Shown one piece after another: positions 26,722 to 34,564 of a DNA stretch of 64,000 nucleotides. The stretch is from Luteibacter aegosomaticola (GTDB lineage: Bacteria; Pseudomonadota; Gammaproteobacteria; Xanthomonadales; Rhodanobacteraceae). The position numbers and the translations under genes are program-made. The notes under the pieces were generated by a model. That model worked only from the letters and a program-made list of their open reading frames with translations, was not told where the DNA came from and searched no databases. Location: contig NZ_CP095741.1 of the NCBI RefSeq assembly GCF_023078475.1, positions 4,996,001 to 5,060,000 of the forward strand, written 5' to 3'. Each line of letters begins with the position of its first letter. The stretch's first letter is position 1.

Positions 26722-27717
26722 ATGGACCGCTACGAGCGCATTCTTACCCTGCACCGACTCCTGAAGTCCGCGCATTATCCGGTTCCGCTTTCGCGGCTCA
26801 TGGATGAGCTGGAATGCTCGCGCGCCACCCTCTACCGCGACGTGGCCTTCCTGCGCGATGCGCTGGGCGCCCCGGTGCAGAGCGTGGCTGGCGACCAGGC
26901 TTCCTTCCGCTATGAAGCGGGCGAGGGCGATAGTTTCGAACTACCCGGCCTGTGGCTGACCAGTGATGAACTGGCTGCCCTCATGGCCCTCAACGAACTG
27001 ATCGGGCGTTCCGATCCCGGCGTGCTGGCCGGGGCGCTCGCACCGTTCAAGGCGCGCATCGAGCGCCTGTTGTCGGACCATGGCAGTGGCAAGGCCCTGC
27101 CGGTGGATCGCATCCGGGTGATTTCCTGGGGTGCACGCAAGCTCGACCAGCAGGTGTTCCGGATCGTGGCGGGCGCGGTGCTCGAGCGTCGCCAGGTCAC
27201 CTTCCGCTACCGGGCCCGCACCACCAATTCCGATACGCGCCGCACGGTGTCGCCGCAGCGCCTCACGCATTACCGCGATAACTGGTACCTCGATGTGTGG
27301 GACCACGACCGCGAGGCGCTGCGCAGCTTCGCCGTGGATCGCATCGCCGAGCCGCAGGCCCAGGAAGCGCGCGCGAAGGACGTGGAAGAGACCGAGCTCA
27401 ACGAGTTGCTGGCGTCGAGCTACGGCATCTTCGCCGGCAAGCCGAAGGCATGGGCGACCATTCGCTTCTCCTCGCACGCCGCGCGCTGGGTCGCCGATGA
27501 GCACTGGCACTCGCAGCAGAAGGGCGAGTGGCTGCCCGATGGCCGCTATGAGCTGAAGGTGCCGTACTCGAATTCGCGCGAGCTGCTGATGGACGTGCTT
27601 AAGTACGGCCCGGATGCGGAGATCGTCGCACCGCTGCCGCTGCGCGAGGAAATGAAGATCCTGCTGCAGCTGGCCCTCTCCGGCTACCAGAACGGCAACA
27701 ACGGTAACCACCACTGA
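26722..27717 (+). CDS. WYL-domain transcriptional regulator (YafY-like)
   Basis: A 331-residue regulator with an N-terminal helix-turn-helix (about 5-60: ERILTLHRLLKSAHYPVPLS, MDELECSRATLYRDVAFLRD) and a central WYL domain with RQVTFRYRARTTN, SPQRLTHYRDNWYLDVWDHD and LRSFAVDRI. A C-terminal WCX extension follows (WATIRFSSHAARWVADE...). WYL proteins sense nucleotides or DNA damage signals and often control defence or stress genes. It lies 16 bases upstream of the patatin gene; an effect on that gene is possible but not shown. Confidence 0.92.
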   Translation: MDRYERILTLHRLLKSAHYPVPLSRLMDELECSRATLYRDVAFLRDALGAPVQSVAGDQASFRYEAGEGDSFELPGLWLTSDELAALMALNELIGRSDPGVLAGALAPFKARIERLLSDHGSGKALPVDRIRVISWGARKLDQQVFRIVAGAVLERRQVTFRYRARTTNSDTRRTVSPQRLTHYRDNWYLDVWDHDREALRSFAVDRIAEPQAQEARAKDVEETELNELLASSYGIFAGKPKAWATIRFSSHAARWVADEHWHSQQKGEWLPDGRYELKVPYSNSRELLMDVLKYGPDAEIVAPLPLREEMKILLQLALSGYQNGNNGNHH

Positions 27718-27733
27718 TCGTGTACAGGGTTCC

Positions 27734-28690
27734 ATGAGCGACTTTGATATCGCCGATCCCGGCGCCCTGCCCGCCACGAGTGGCCAACCTCGCAAACCCC
27801 GCGTCGCGCTCGCCCTCGGTGCGGGCGCGGCGAAGGGCCTTGCCCATATCGGCGCCATTGAAGCGCTGGAAGAGCGCGGTTTTGAAATCGTCGCGGTCGC
27901 CGGTACGTCCATGGGCGCGCTCGTCGGCGGTATCTACGCCATGGGCAAGCTCGACGTGTACCGCGATTGGGTGTCGACGCTTGCGCGCTTCGATGTGCTG
28001 CGCCTTGTCGACTGGAGTTTCTCCGGTGGCGGCTTCATCAAGGGCGACCGGATCATGGCCGCGCTGCGCGAGCTGATCGGCGAAGTGAATATCGAAGAGC
28101 TGCCGATCGGGTATACCGCCGTCGCTACCGATATCGACCGCGAGCGCGAGGTGTGGCTCACGCGTGGGCCGTTGTTCGATGCGATCCGCGCTTCGATCGC
28201 CATCCCGACCTTGTTCCGGCCCTATGCGCATGAAGGCCGCCGGCTCGTCGATGGTGCGCTGCTTAATCCGTTACCGGTGTTGCCGCTGATGCGCGAAGAC
28301 GCGGATTACGTGGTGGCAGTGAGCGTGGATGGTGCCGCTGAACTGCAGAAGGCGCCGGAGAAGGATGTCACCGCCGTGCCCGACCAGGGCTATGCGGCGA
28401 AACTGGGCCGGCTCATCGGCAAGGTGTTGCCGGGTTCGGCTGAATCGAAACTGCGCCGCGATCCGGGCGCGTTCGAGTTGATGACGCAGGCGATGGACCT
28501 GATGCAAGCGAACCTTTCGCGCCTGCGTCTGGCCGCGTACCAGCCCGACCTGCTGGTCGAGCTGCCGCGCAATGTCTCGGCGGTGTACGAGTTCTATCGA
28601 GCGCGCGAGCTCATTGAACTGGGGCGCGAGCGCACCGAGGCGATGCTGGATAAGTGGGTGCCGCGAGAACTAGCACCCCGCAAACCGTAG
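27734..28690 (+). CDS. Patatin-like phospholipase
   Basis: A 318-residue protein with the patatin fold: oxyanion hole GAGAAKGLAHIGA, nucleophile Ser59 in AGTSMGALVGG and the Asp of the catalytic dyad in RRLVDGALLNP. It resembles bacterial RssA-type patatins. No signal peptide is visible, so action on cytosolic or inner-leaflet lipids is likely. The stop codon TAG (28688-28690) is the second to fourth base of the repeat element that follows, so the natural 3' end may have been replaced when the repeat inserted. Confidence 0.92.
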   Translation: MSDFDIADPGALPATSGQPRKPRVALALGAGAAKGLAHIGAIEALEERGFEIVAVAGTSMGALVGGIYAMGKLDVYRDWVSTLARFDVLRLVDWSFSGGGFIKGDRIMAALRELIGEVNIEELPIGYTAVATDIDREREVWLTRGPLFDAIRASIAIPTLFRPYAHEGRRLVDGALLNPLPVLPLMREDADYVVAVSVDGAAELQKAPEKDVTAVPDQGYAAKLGRLIGKVLPGSAESKLRRDPGAFELMTQAMDLMQANLSRLRLAAYQPDLLVELPRNVSAVYEFYRARELIELGRERTEAMLDKWVPRELAPRKP

Positions 28691-28781
28691 GAGCCCACCC
28701 TGTGGGCGACGCCGTTCGCGAAAGAGCCGCAGGGCCTGTAGCGCCTTGGCGAAAGATGTCGCCCACAGGGTGGGCTCCTAC
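28687..28781. repeat. 95-bp palindromic REP-like element, copy 4, supplying the patatin stop codon
   Basis: Same arms and length as the other copies. Its terminal GTAGGAGC gives the in-frame TAG that ends the patatin gene. The element fills the gap between the convergent patatin and glycosyltransferase genes, whose stop is at 28788. Confidence 0.9.
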
Positions 28782-28787
28782 GAGGGG

Positions 28788-29504
28788 TTAGAATTCTTCG
28801 GTCTTCGTGACCTTGGCGCGGCGCATCAGCCACGCGACGCCGCGCAGGTCGGCCAGGCCGACCCACAGGCGATCGAGCATGCCGTACTTCGAGGTGCCCG
28901 CCGTACGCGGACGATGGCCCACCGGCACGCTCTGGCTGGCGTAACCCGCGCGCTTGACCAGCGCCGGCAGGTAGCGGTGCATGTGGTCGAAGTAGGGCAG
29001 GCGCAGGAAGGTCTCGCGCTCGAACAGCTTCAGACCGCAACCGGTATCCGGGGTGCTGTCCTGGAGCATGCGCGAGCGCACCGCGTTGGCGATCTTCGAG
29101 GAGATGCGCTTGTTGAAGCTATCGCGGCGGGTCACGCGCCAGCCAGCGAACAGCTTGAGATCGGCACCCGCGCCCGCGCGGGCGGCCAGCAGCTTCGGGA
29201 TATCGGCCGGGTCGTTCTGGCCATCGCCATCGAGCGTGGCGACCCACGGCGCGCGCGCCGCGCGCACGCCATTCCACACGGCGGTGCTCTGCCCGCTGCG
29301 GGTCACGTGGTGGAGCACACGCAGCTCCGGGTAATCCTTCTGGGCCGCCTTGAGCACGGCGAGGCTGTCGTCGCTGCTGTCGTCGTCGACGTAGATGATT
29401 TCGAAGTCGATCCGCCCACGCAGGGCCGCAGCGATCTCGGCGAGGAGGGGCGGGATGTTGTCGCGCTCGTTGAAGACGGGCACGACCACGGCGAGGTCGG
29501 TCAT
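28788..29504 (-). CDS. Family 2 glycosyltransferase (dolichol-phosphate mannosyltransferase-like)
   Basis: A 238-residue GT2 enzyme: LAVVVPVFNERDNIPPLLAE, nucleotide-binding IIYVDDDSSDDSL, DxD-type TLDGDGQNDPADI and acceptor-region GHRPRTAGTSKYG. These match polyprenyl-phosphate sugar transferases. It has no C-terminal membrane helices, unlike ArnC or GtrB, so it would act as a soluble or peripheral enzyme at the inner face of the membrane. Donor and acceptor are unknown. No glycan-assembly genes lie nearby. Confidence 0.9.
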   Translation of the reverse strand: MTDLAVVVPVFNERDNIPPLLAEIAAALRGRIDFEIIYVDDDSSDDSLAVLKAAQKDYPELRVLHHVTRSGQSTAVWNGVRAARAPWVATLDGDGQNDPADIPKLLAARAGAGADLKLFAGWRVTRRDSFNKRISSKIANAVRSRMLQDSTPDTGCGLKLFERETFLRLPYFDHMHRYLPALVKRAGYASQSVPVGHRPRTAGTSKYGMLDRLWVGLADLRGVAWLMRRAKVTKTEEF

Positions 29505-29604
29505 CGCGGTTCCGGGGCGGGTAGCAGGAGTCGGGCGGCATTATCGCCCATGCGACGTTGCAATAGGCCGCGCCCCCGGCACTCGTTCAGGTCCGCTAAC
29601 CCGG

Positions 29605-29618
29605 CGCGCTCCTACAGG
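29605..29618. repeat. Short REP half-element supplying the anti-sigma gene stop
   Basis: GCGCGCTCCTACAG read on the plus strand is the right-hand end of the short repeat family. On the minus strand it provides TAG (29612-29614) as the stop of the DUF3379 gene. Confidence 0.6.
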
Positions 29619-30340
29619 GATGCTGTGAGGTTTGAACCGTCGATGGCGGCGCGCCAGCCGCGCTCGGCCGTATCCATGGCCTTGTGGCTGGCGCCCTGGG
29701 CGAGGATCACCAGAGTGCCCCCGCTGAGCTGGACCTCGCGACCATCCCAGCCACCACGGTGGAACGTGCCAGGGGTGCTATCCATCTTGCCGGGCATGTA
29801 CAAGGCCACGACCGGCTCGTCGTCCATGCGGGTGACGGCGTGCACGGCCGGGTACTGGCCCACCGTGCAATCGTGGACGTAGGTGACCATCGCCGGGGCA
29901 GGGCCCTTCAGATGGGTAGCGCGGCCGATGAAGCCGGCTTCGACGTCATCGTCGGTCATCGGGCGCGTGAGGGTCAGCGAGGCCATTTCATACGGCATAT
30001 GCGCCACGGACATCGCAGCCAGCGAATGCTGGTCGGTATAGCGCCAGAGCATGCCGACGCCGGCGAAGGCGATCAGCACCGAGGCGGCCATGGCCATCCA
30101 CGCGCGGCGGTGGCCGAGCTGCGTGCGGCGCTCGCCCGTGGCCTGGGCCAGCAGGATGCGATCGGCTAACCCATCGGGCACCGGCACGGCCATCGCGGCC
30201 TCGATGTCATCCTCGAAGCGTTGGGTACGCTGCCAGAAGGCGGCGCACCCTTCGGTGCAGGTATCGCGGTGGGCGAGCAGTTCCGGATCGCGCGAGCGCG
30301 GTTCCGTGGTCAGCCGGCGGCGGAATTCGAGGCAGTTCAT
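29612..30340 (-). CDS. DUF3379-like protein, probable anti-sigma factor
   Basis: A 242-residue protein with one membrane helix (about 84-103: MAMAASVLIAFAGVGMLWRY), an N-terminal cytoplasmic part and a periplasmic C-terminal domain. The N-terminus has HRDTCTEGC, a His-x3-Cys-x3-Cys close to the zinc anti-sigma motif (usually H-x3-C-x2-C). The start overlaps the ECF sigma gene by four bases, the standard sigma/anti-sigma layout. I therefore read it as the membrane anti-sigma partner. The stop codon comes from a repeat half-element. Confidence 0.75.
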   Translation of the reverse strand: MNCLEFRRRLTTEPRSRDPELLAHRDTCTEGCAAFWQRTQRFEDDIEAAMAVPVPDGLADRILLAQATGERRTQLGHRRAWMAMAASVLIAFAGVGMLWRYTDQHSLAAMSVAHMPYEMASLTLTRPMTDDDVEAGFIGRATHLKGPAPAMVTYVHDCTVGQYPAVHAVTRMDDEPVVALYMPGKMDSTPGTFHRGGWDGREVQLSGGTLVILAQGASHKAMDTAERGWRAAIDGSNLTASL

Positions 30341-30876
30341 GTCCGGCCCCCCTCGGCCGCGGCGCGGCCGCCGAGCAGGCGCTTAAGCTGCTGGCGGGCG
30401 CGGAACAACTGGGTCATCACGGCGCCGGCCTTCTGGCCGGTGCTTTCGGCGATCTCGTCGGCGCTCATGCCGGCAAGTACCTGCATGGCGAGCGGCTCGC
30501 GATACTTGTCGGGTAGGCGGCTGATCGCATCGCGAACCTGGGCGGCGTCACCGCTGCGTTCCGGGCTGGCGAAGGCGGCATCTTCGACGACGTTGTCGTC
30601 CAGTTCGACGATTTCGAGCCGCTTGCGCTCGTAAAGGCGGGCGTGTTCCCGACGCAGGATAGTGAACAGCCAGGGCTTGGCCGACTCCGCATCGCGGAGC
30701 GCATCGAGGTTTTTCCACGCGCGCAGGAAGGTCTCCTGGACAAGGTCCTGGGCGACCGTTTCGGAGCGCGTCAGCCACCAGGCAAACCGATAGAGGTCGG
30801 CCGAGAGGGCGCGCACCATGGCTTCGTACTGGCGCTGCTTCGGGTTCACATCCTCTTGGACCGGGAGCTTCGCCAT
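30337..30876 (-). CDS. ECF RNA polymerase sigma factor
   Basis: A 179-residue sigma factor. Region 2 (about 25-95) reads YRFAWWLTRSETVAQDLVQE then FLRAWKNLDAL and KPWLFTILRREHARLYE; region 4 (about 115-170) reads LPDKYREPLAMQVLAGMSAD and GAVMTQLFRARQQLKRLL. It would direct polymerase to a stress regulon when released by its anti-sigma factor, encoded next and overlapping by four bases. Stimulus unknown. Confidence 0.93.
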   Translation of the reverse strand: MAKLPVQEDVNPKQRQYEAMVRALSADLYRFAWWLTRSETVAQDLVQETFLRAWKNLDALRDAESAKPWLFTILRREHARLYERKRLEIVELDDNVVEDAAFASPERSGDAAQVRDAISRLPDKYREPLAMQVLAGMSADEIAESTGQKAGAVMTQLFRARQQLKRLLGGRAAAEGGRT

Positions 30877-30897
30877 TTCCTTACACCACGGCCTGGC

Positions 30898-31773
30898 TCA
30901 GCGGATCTTGCTGAGGATGCCGTCCAGCTCGTCGTTGCTGTGGTAATGGATGACGAGCTTGCCCTTGCCGCCGCGGCCCTGGGCCACTTCGACGCGGGTG
31001 GCGAAGCGTTCGGCCAGCTCACGCTCGAGGTTGGCCACGTTCGGGTCCATCGGGCCGGCCGACTTGGCCTTGCCCTTCGGCTCCAGCTGGGCCTTGCGCG
31101 CGGCTTCCTCGAGTTCACGCACCGTCCAGCCGTTGCGGGCGGCTTCGCGCGCCAGCGGTTCGGCGATGGTCGAGGGCAGGGTGAGCAGGGCGCGGGCATG
31201 GCCCATTTCCAGCTTGCCCTCGTCCAGCAGCTGCTTGATCGAAGCGGGCAGCTCGTTGAGGCGGAGCAGGTTGGACACCGACGCACGCGAGCGGCCGACC
31301 GCATCGGCGGCCTGCTGGTGGGTGAGGTCGAATTCATCGACCAGGCGCTGCAGGGCCTGGGCTTCTTCGAGCGGGGTGAGCTCCTGGCGCTGGATGTTCT
31401 CGATGAGCGCCATGGCGAGCACGGACTGCTCGGGCACATCCTTCACCAGCGCGGGGATCTCGCTCATCTGCGCACGCTGGGCGGCGCGCCAGCGGCGTTC
31501 GCCGGCGATGAGTTCGTAGCTGTTCTTGCCGATGGAACGGACCACTACCGGCTGGATCAGGCCCTGGGCCTTGATCGAAGCGGCCAGTTCGTCGAGCGCT
31601 TCATCGTTCCAGTGCCGGCGCGGCTGGTACTTGCCCGCCTGGATATGGTGGATGGGCAGCGTGCGCAGCTCGCCTTCCTGCTCGATCACCGAGGGCGCGG
31701 CTTCCGGACCGGCGCCGCCGCCGAGGAGGGCATCCAGGCCACGGCCGAGGCCACGTTTTTTCGCTGCTGCCAT
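30898..31773 (-). CDS. parB: Chromosome partitioning protein ParB
   Basis: A 291-residue ParB. N-terminal KKRGLGRGLDALLG, then the ParB/Srx CTPase domain with LPIHHIQAGKYQPRRHW and box II ELIAGERRWRAAQ, the helix-turn-helix THQQAADAVGRSRASVSNLL and a C-terminal dimerisation domain. ParB loads at parS sites and spreads as a CTP-dependent clamp to segregate the origin region. It is nine bases downstream of parA. I found no canonical parS in the window. Confidence 0.97.
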   Translation of the reverse strand: MAAAKKRGLGRGLDALLGGGAGPEAAPSVIEQEGELRTLPIHHIQAGKYQPRRHWNDEALDELAASIKAQGLIQPVVVRSIGKNSYELIAGERRWRAAQRAQMSEIPALVKDVPEQSVLAMALIENIQRQELTPLEEAQALQRLVDEFDLTHQQAADAVGRSRASVSNLLRLNELPASIKQLLDEGKLEMGHARALLTLPSTIAEPLAREAARNGWTVRELEEAARKAQLEPKGKAKSAGPMDPNVANLERELAERFATRVEVAQGRGGKGKLVIHYHSNDELDGILSKIR

Positions 31774-31782
31774 GGTGGCTCC

Positions 31783-32625
31783 TTAAGGCGTGGTCGGGGT
31801 CGCGTCGGTGGCGTCCGCCGAGGCTTCCCCGGTTTCGGCGCTACCGGCGATGGCACCCGCCAGGGCGCGTTCGCGGCGGATGATCTCGCCGGCGAGGCCA
31901 ATATAGGCGATGGCGCCGCGCGAACCGCGGTCATAAAGATGGATGGGCTGGCCGTGGCTGGGCGCCTCGGCAAGGCGCACGTTGCGCGGAATGATCGAGC
32001 GGAGCACCTTGTCGCCGAAGTGCGTGGTGAGCTGCGCCGAGACCTCGTTACCGAGGTTGTTGCGCACGTCGTACATGGTGCGCAGCAGGCCTTCCACTTC
32101 CAGCGCCGGGTTCAGCCGCTGGCGCACGGCCGAGATGGTATCCAGCAGGCTGGAAAGGCCTTCGAGCGCGAAGTACTCGCACTGCACCGGAATCAGCACG
32201 CCATCGGCCGCCGTGAGCGCGTTAAGCGTCAGCAGGTGCAGCGAGGGCGGGCAGTCGATAAGGATGGTGTCGTAACGGTCGGCCACCTTGGCCAGCTGCT
32301 CTTTCAGGCGCTGCTCGCGGGCCATGCCGTCCATGAGCTTGAGCTCGGCGGCGGTGAGGTCGCCATTGCCCGGCAGCAGGTCGTAACCGGCCTCCGTACG
32401 GACCAGCACCTCGGCGATACCGACTTCACCCAGCAGCACTTCGCAGCCGTTGGGCTTGGCTTCGTGCTTATCCACACCCGACGCCATGGTGGCGTTGCCC
32501 TGCGGATCGAAGTCGACAAGCAGCACCTTACGCTTCGCGGCAGCAAGCGCCGCGGCGAGGTTCACGGAGGTGGTGGTCTTGCCGACGCCGCCCTTCTGGT
32601 TGGCGACTGCGATGATGCGGGCCAT
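31783..32625 (-). CDS. parA: Chromosome partitioning ATPase ParA
   Basis: A 280-residue Soj/ParA ATPase with deviant Walker A (NQKGGVGKTTTSVNLAAALA), Walker A' (LLVDFDPQGNATMASG) and Walker B (TILIDCPPSLHLL). It has a 20-residue Ala/Thr/Asp-rich C-terminal tail beyond the usual end. Together with ParB it partitions chromosome origins. rsmG lies upstream on the same strand, the widespread gidB-parA-parB order. mnmG is not adjacent. Confidence 0.97.
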   Translation of the reverse strand: MARIIAVANQKGGVGKTTTSVNLAAALAAAKRKVLLVDFDPQGNATMASGVDKHEAKPNGCEVLLGEVGIAEVLVRTEAGYDLLPGNGDLTAAELKLMDGMAREQRLKEQLAKVADRYDTILIDCPPSLHLLTLNALTAADGVLIPVQCEYFALEGLSSLLDTISAVRQRLNPALEVEGLLRTMYDVRNNLGNEVSAQLTTHFGDKVLRSIIPRNVRLAEAPSHGQPIHLYDRGSRGAIAYIGLAGEIIRRERALAGAIAGSAETGEASADATDATPTTP

Positions 32626-32713
32626 GGAAAGTCGCTAGCTACCGTGCACGGAAGGGGCGCTAGCGTAGCATCTAGCGCGTAAACCCTGCAGGCCACCCCA
32701 TGCGGCCACTCCC

Positions 32714-32737
32714 GTGGGAGCGCGCTTGCACGCGATT
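32714..32737. repeat. Short REP half-element upstream of parA
   Basis: GTGGGAGCGCGCTTGCACGC followed by GATT is a diverged copy of the short repeat (GTAGGAGCGCGCTTGCGCGC). It lies in the 128-base gap between rsmG and parA and could affect read-through into parAB. Confidence 0.6.
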
Positions 32738-32753
32738 GCGCCAGCGCCGACGC

Positions 32754-33383
32754 TCAATCGCGCCGGATAACGACCAGATGCCGCTCGCCGTCGACCCCCG
32801 GCACGGAAAGCGTATGGATAGCCTCCACCGAGAAGCCCGCCGGCACGCCCGCCAGCTCGTCCTCGGGATGCTTCCCCTTCATCGCCAGCCAGGTTCCGCC
32901 CGGCGCCAGCAGGTGCCCACCCCAGCCGAGCATGTCGGCCAGTGAGGCAAACGCGCGGGCGGTGATGCACTCGAAGGTGCCTTCCACGTCTTCCACCCGG
33001 CTCTGCAGCGCCTTCGCGTTGCCCAGCTTCAACGAACGGATGGCCTCGCGCAGGAAGCGCACCTTCTTCCCGTTCGAATCCACCATCAGCACTTCGCGCG
33101 CCGGTTCGGCGATCGACAGCGGGATGCCGGGCAGGCCGGGGCCCGTGCCCAGGTCGGCCAGCGAACGGCCATGTACGTAGGGAAGGATGGCCAGGGAATC
33201 GAGCAGATGGAGATTGATCTGAGCCCGGTCCTCGCGGATCGCGGTGAGGTTGTAGGCCGAATTCCAGCGCTCGAGCAGCTCGCGGTAATCGAGCAGGCGC
33301 TCCACGGCGCCTTCGGGCAGGGTCACGTCGAGCTGGGCAATGCCGCGTTCGAGCAGGGATTTGAGGTCGTCGCGGGCAGTCAT
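32754..33383 (-). CDS. rsmG: 16S rRNA 7-methylguanosine methyltransferase RsmG
   Basis: A 209-residue RsmG (GidB) with SAM-binding motif LADLGTGPGLPGIPLSI and acidic VDSNGKKVRFLREA; N-terminal YNLTAIRE and catalytic-region ARAFASL are also typical. It methylates N7 of G527 in 16S rRNA. The ATG at 33383 gives the standard N-terminus MTARDDLKSLLERGI; the frame is open 31 codons upstream but that stretch overlaps the promoter of the divergent antitoxin gene. Confidence 0.96.
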   Translation of the reverse strand: MTARDDLKSLLERGIAQLDVTLPEGAVERLLDYRELLERWNSAYNLTAIREDRAQINLHLLDSLAILPYVHGRSLADLGTGPGLPGIPLSIAEPAREVLMVDSNGKKVRFLREAIRSLKLGNAKALQSRVEDVEGTFECITARAFASLADMLGWGGHLLAPGGTWLAMKGKHPEDELAGVPAGFSVEAIHTLSVPGVDGERHLVVIRRD

Positions 33384-33468
33384 GGCCTGAACATCGTCTA
33401 CGAAGCGGAAATTATCGCCGTAAGCAGCCGGGCACACCACGACCCACACGAAGCTTAAATGAGCTATA

Positions 33469-33480
33469 TTGAACACTCAA
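33469..33480. promoter_or_regulatory. Small palindrome upstream of the Xre/RES pair
   Basis: TTGA-ACAC-TCAA overlaps a TATATT that could be a -10 box, about 20 bases before the antitoxin ATG. Antitoxins of this class autoregulate through short palindromes, so this is a candidate operator; the arms are short. Confidence 0.3.
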
Positions 33481-33502
33481 ATGGCTTACGGAGCTGGCAA
33501 CC

Positions 33503-34024
33503 ATGGCCGAGAGCGAGAAGAAAGGCACGAAGACCCGGGCGCGTCGCGTTCGGAGCGTCGCTGATAGCAGCCCGATGTACCGGCTGAACATCGAGTACCG
33601 CTCGATCGCCCTGAGTTCGCCAAGCGAAAAGTCGACCATGGTCCGGAAGGGCCTGTCGCCCGCGTTCGTGAAGCAGATGGCTCATGACCTGGCCATTGAT
33701 CAATCGGTGCTCACCGATTCGATGGGCATCGCACGCAGCACGTTTACCCGCAAGGCAAAGAACCACGAAGCGCTGTCGAGCGGGGAAAGCGCCGTAGCGC
33801 TCGGTCTGGCGCGCATCGTCGGCGAAATTGAGCGCATTCTCGCTGAAAGTGGCGACCCGGAGCAGCTGAAGGACTTTGACACCGCCGAGTGGGTGGGCGT
33901 CTGGCTGCGCGAACCGGTCGCCGCGCTGGGCGGGCACCCTCCGCTCGATTTCATGGATAACCCGTACGGGCAGGAGACGGTCCTGCAGCTGGTCGGGCAG
34001 ATGCAGTCCGGGGCGTTTGCGTGA
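33503..34024 (+). CDS. Xre/MbcA/ParS-type antitoxin (DUF2384)
   Basis: A 173-residue protein. An N-terminal basic stretch is followed by a helical Xre-like region (about 50-105: LSPAFVKQMAHDLAIDQSVL, MGIARSTFTRKAKNHEALSS) and a C-terminal DUF2384 toxin-binding domain (GLARIVGEIERILAESGDPE, W-V-G-V-W-L-R-E-P, ALGGHPPLDFMDNPYGQETV). These antitoxins neutralise RES-domain toxins and repress their own operon. It overlaps the toxin gene by four bases. Confidence 0.93.
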   Translation: MAESEKKGTKTRARRVRSVADSSPMYRLNIEYRSIALSSPSEKSTMVRKGLSPAFVKQMAHDLAIDQSVLTDSMGIARSTFTRKAKNHEALSSGESAVALGLARIVGEIERILAESGDPEQLKDFDTAEWVGVWLREPVAALGGHPPLDFMDNPYGQETVLQLVGQMQSGAFA

Positions 34025-34500
34025 CGGTGTTCCTGTGGCGGATCGCCACCGAGGCCGCCGCATATACAGCTGACGATATGACCGGCAAGGGTGCCGAACT
34101 CACCGGCGGCCGCTGGAACCAGAAAGGCACGCCAATGGTGTACGCGGCTACGTCGCTCGCCCTGGCCGCGCTCGAGGTGGTGGTCCACCTGCCCCGCGCA
34201 CCCATACCGCTCAACCGCTACATCATCCGGATCGCCGTGCCCGATCCGGTATGGGATGCCCGCGAAGCGATTAACCAGGATACGGCTCCCGCTGGCTGGG
34301 ATGCCGAACCGGCTGGCCTGACGGCGCGACGCTTTGGCGAAGACTGGATCAAGCGCGGCAGCAGCTGCCTGCACGCCGTGCCCTCGGTGGTCGTGCCACT
34401 CGAGCAGAACATCCTCATCAATCCATTGCACGCTCACGCCGATCAGCTGAAAGCCGAGAACCTGGGCAAGTTCACGTTCGATGCGCGCATCCGGCCGTGA
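34021..34500 (+). CDS. RES-domain toxin (NAD+-degrading)
   Basis: A 159-residue RES toxin starting at GTG within the antitoxin stop (GTGA). It holds the conserved Arg in FLWRIA, the Gly-rich GGRWNQKGTPMVYAA, the Glu of LAALEVVVHL and the late Ser in RGSSCLHAVPSVVVPLEQN that defines the RES fold. Family members hydrolyse or phosphorolyse NAD+ and halt growth when the antitoxin is lost. The length is close to that of MbcT-like toxins. A clean terminator follows. Confidence 0.94.
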   Translation: MTVFLWRIATEAAAYTADDMTGKGAELTGGRWNQKGTPMVYAATSLALAALEVVVHLPRAPIPLNRYIIRIAVPDPVWDAREAINQDTAPAGWDAEPAGLTARRFGEDWIKRGSSCLHAVPSVVVPLEQNILINPLHAHADQLKAENLGKFTFDARIRP

Positions 34501-34508
34501 CATAAAAA

Positions 34509-34530
34509 AAGGCGACGTTGCCGTCGCCTT
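34509..34530. terminator. Rho-independent terminator between the RES toxin and the convergent gene
   Basis: AAGGCGAC-GTTGCC-GTCGCCTT is a stem flanked by an A-run on the left (34504-34510) and A-runs after TCT on the right. The flanking runs suit termination of the minus-strand gene well and the plus-strand gene moderately, so it is probably bidirectional. Confidence 0.75.
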
Positions 34531-34564
34531 CTAAAAAACGCACACGCGTTCTCTTCTTATGTGC

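Noticed and set aside
30643..32682. A 679-codon open frame antisense to the sigma factor, parB and parA
   Set aside because: All three sense genes are canonical. The antisense frame has no domain and no start signal.
32640..33500. An oriC or parS site near rsmG-parAB
   Set aside because: I found no canonical parS (TGTTTCACGTGAAACA) and no cluster of DnaA boxes here, so only gene context suggests origin proximity.
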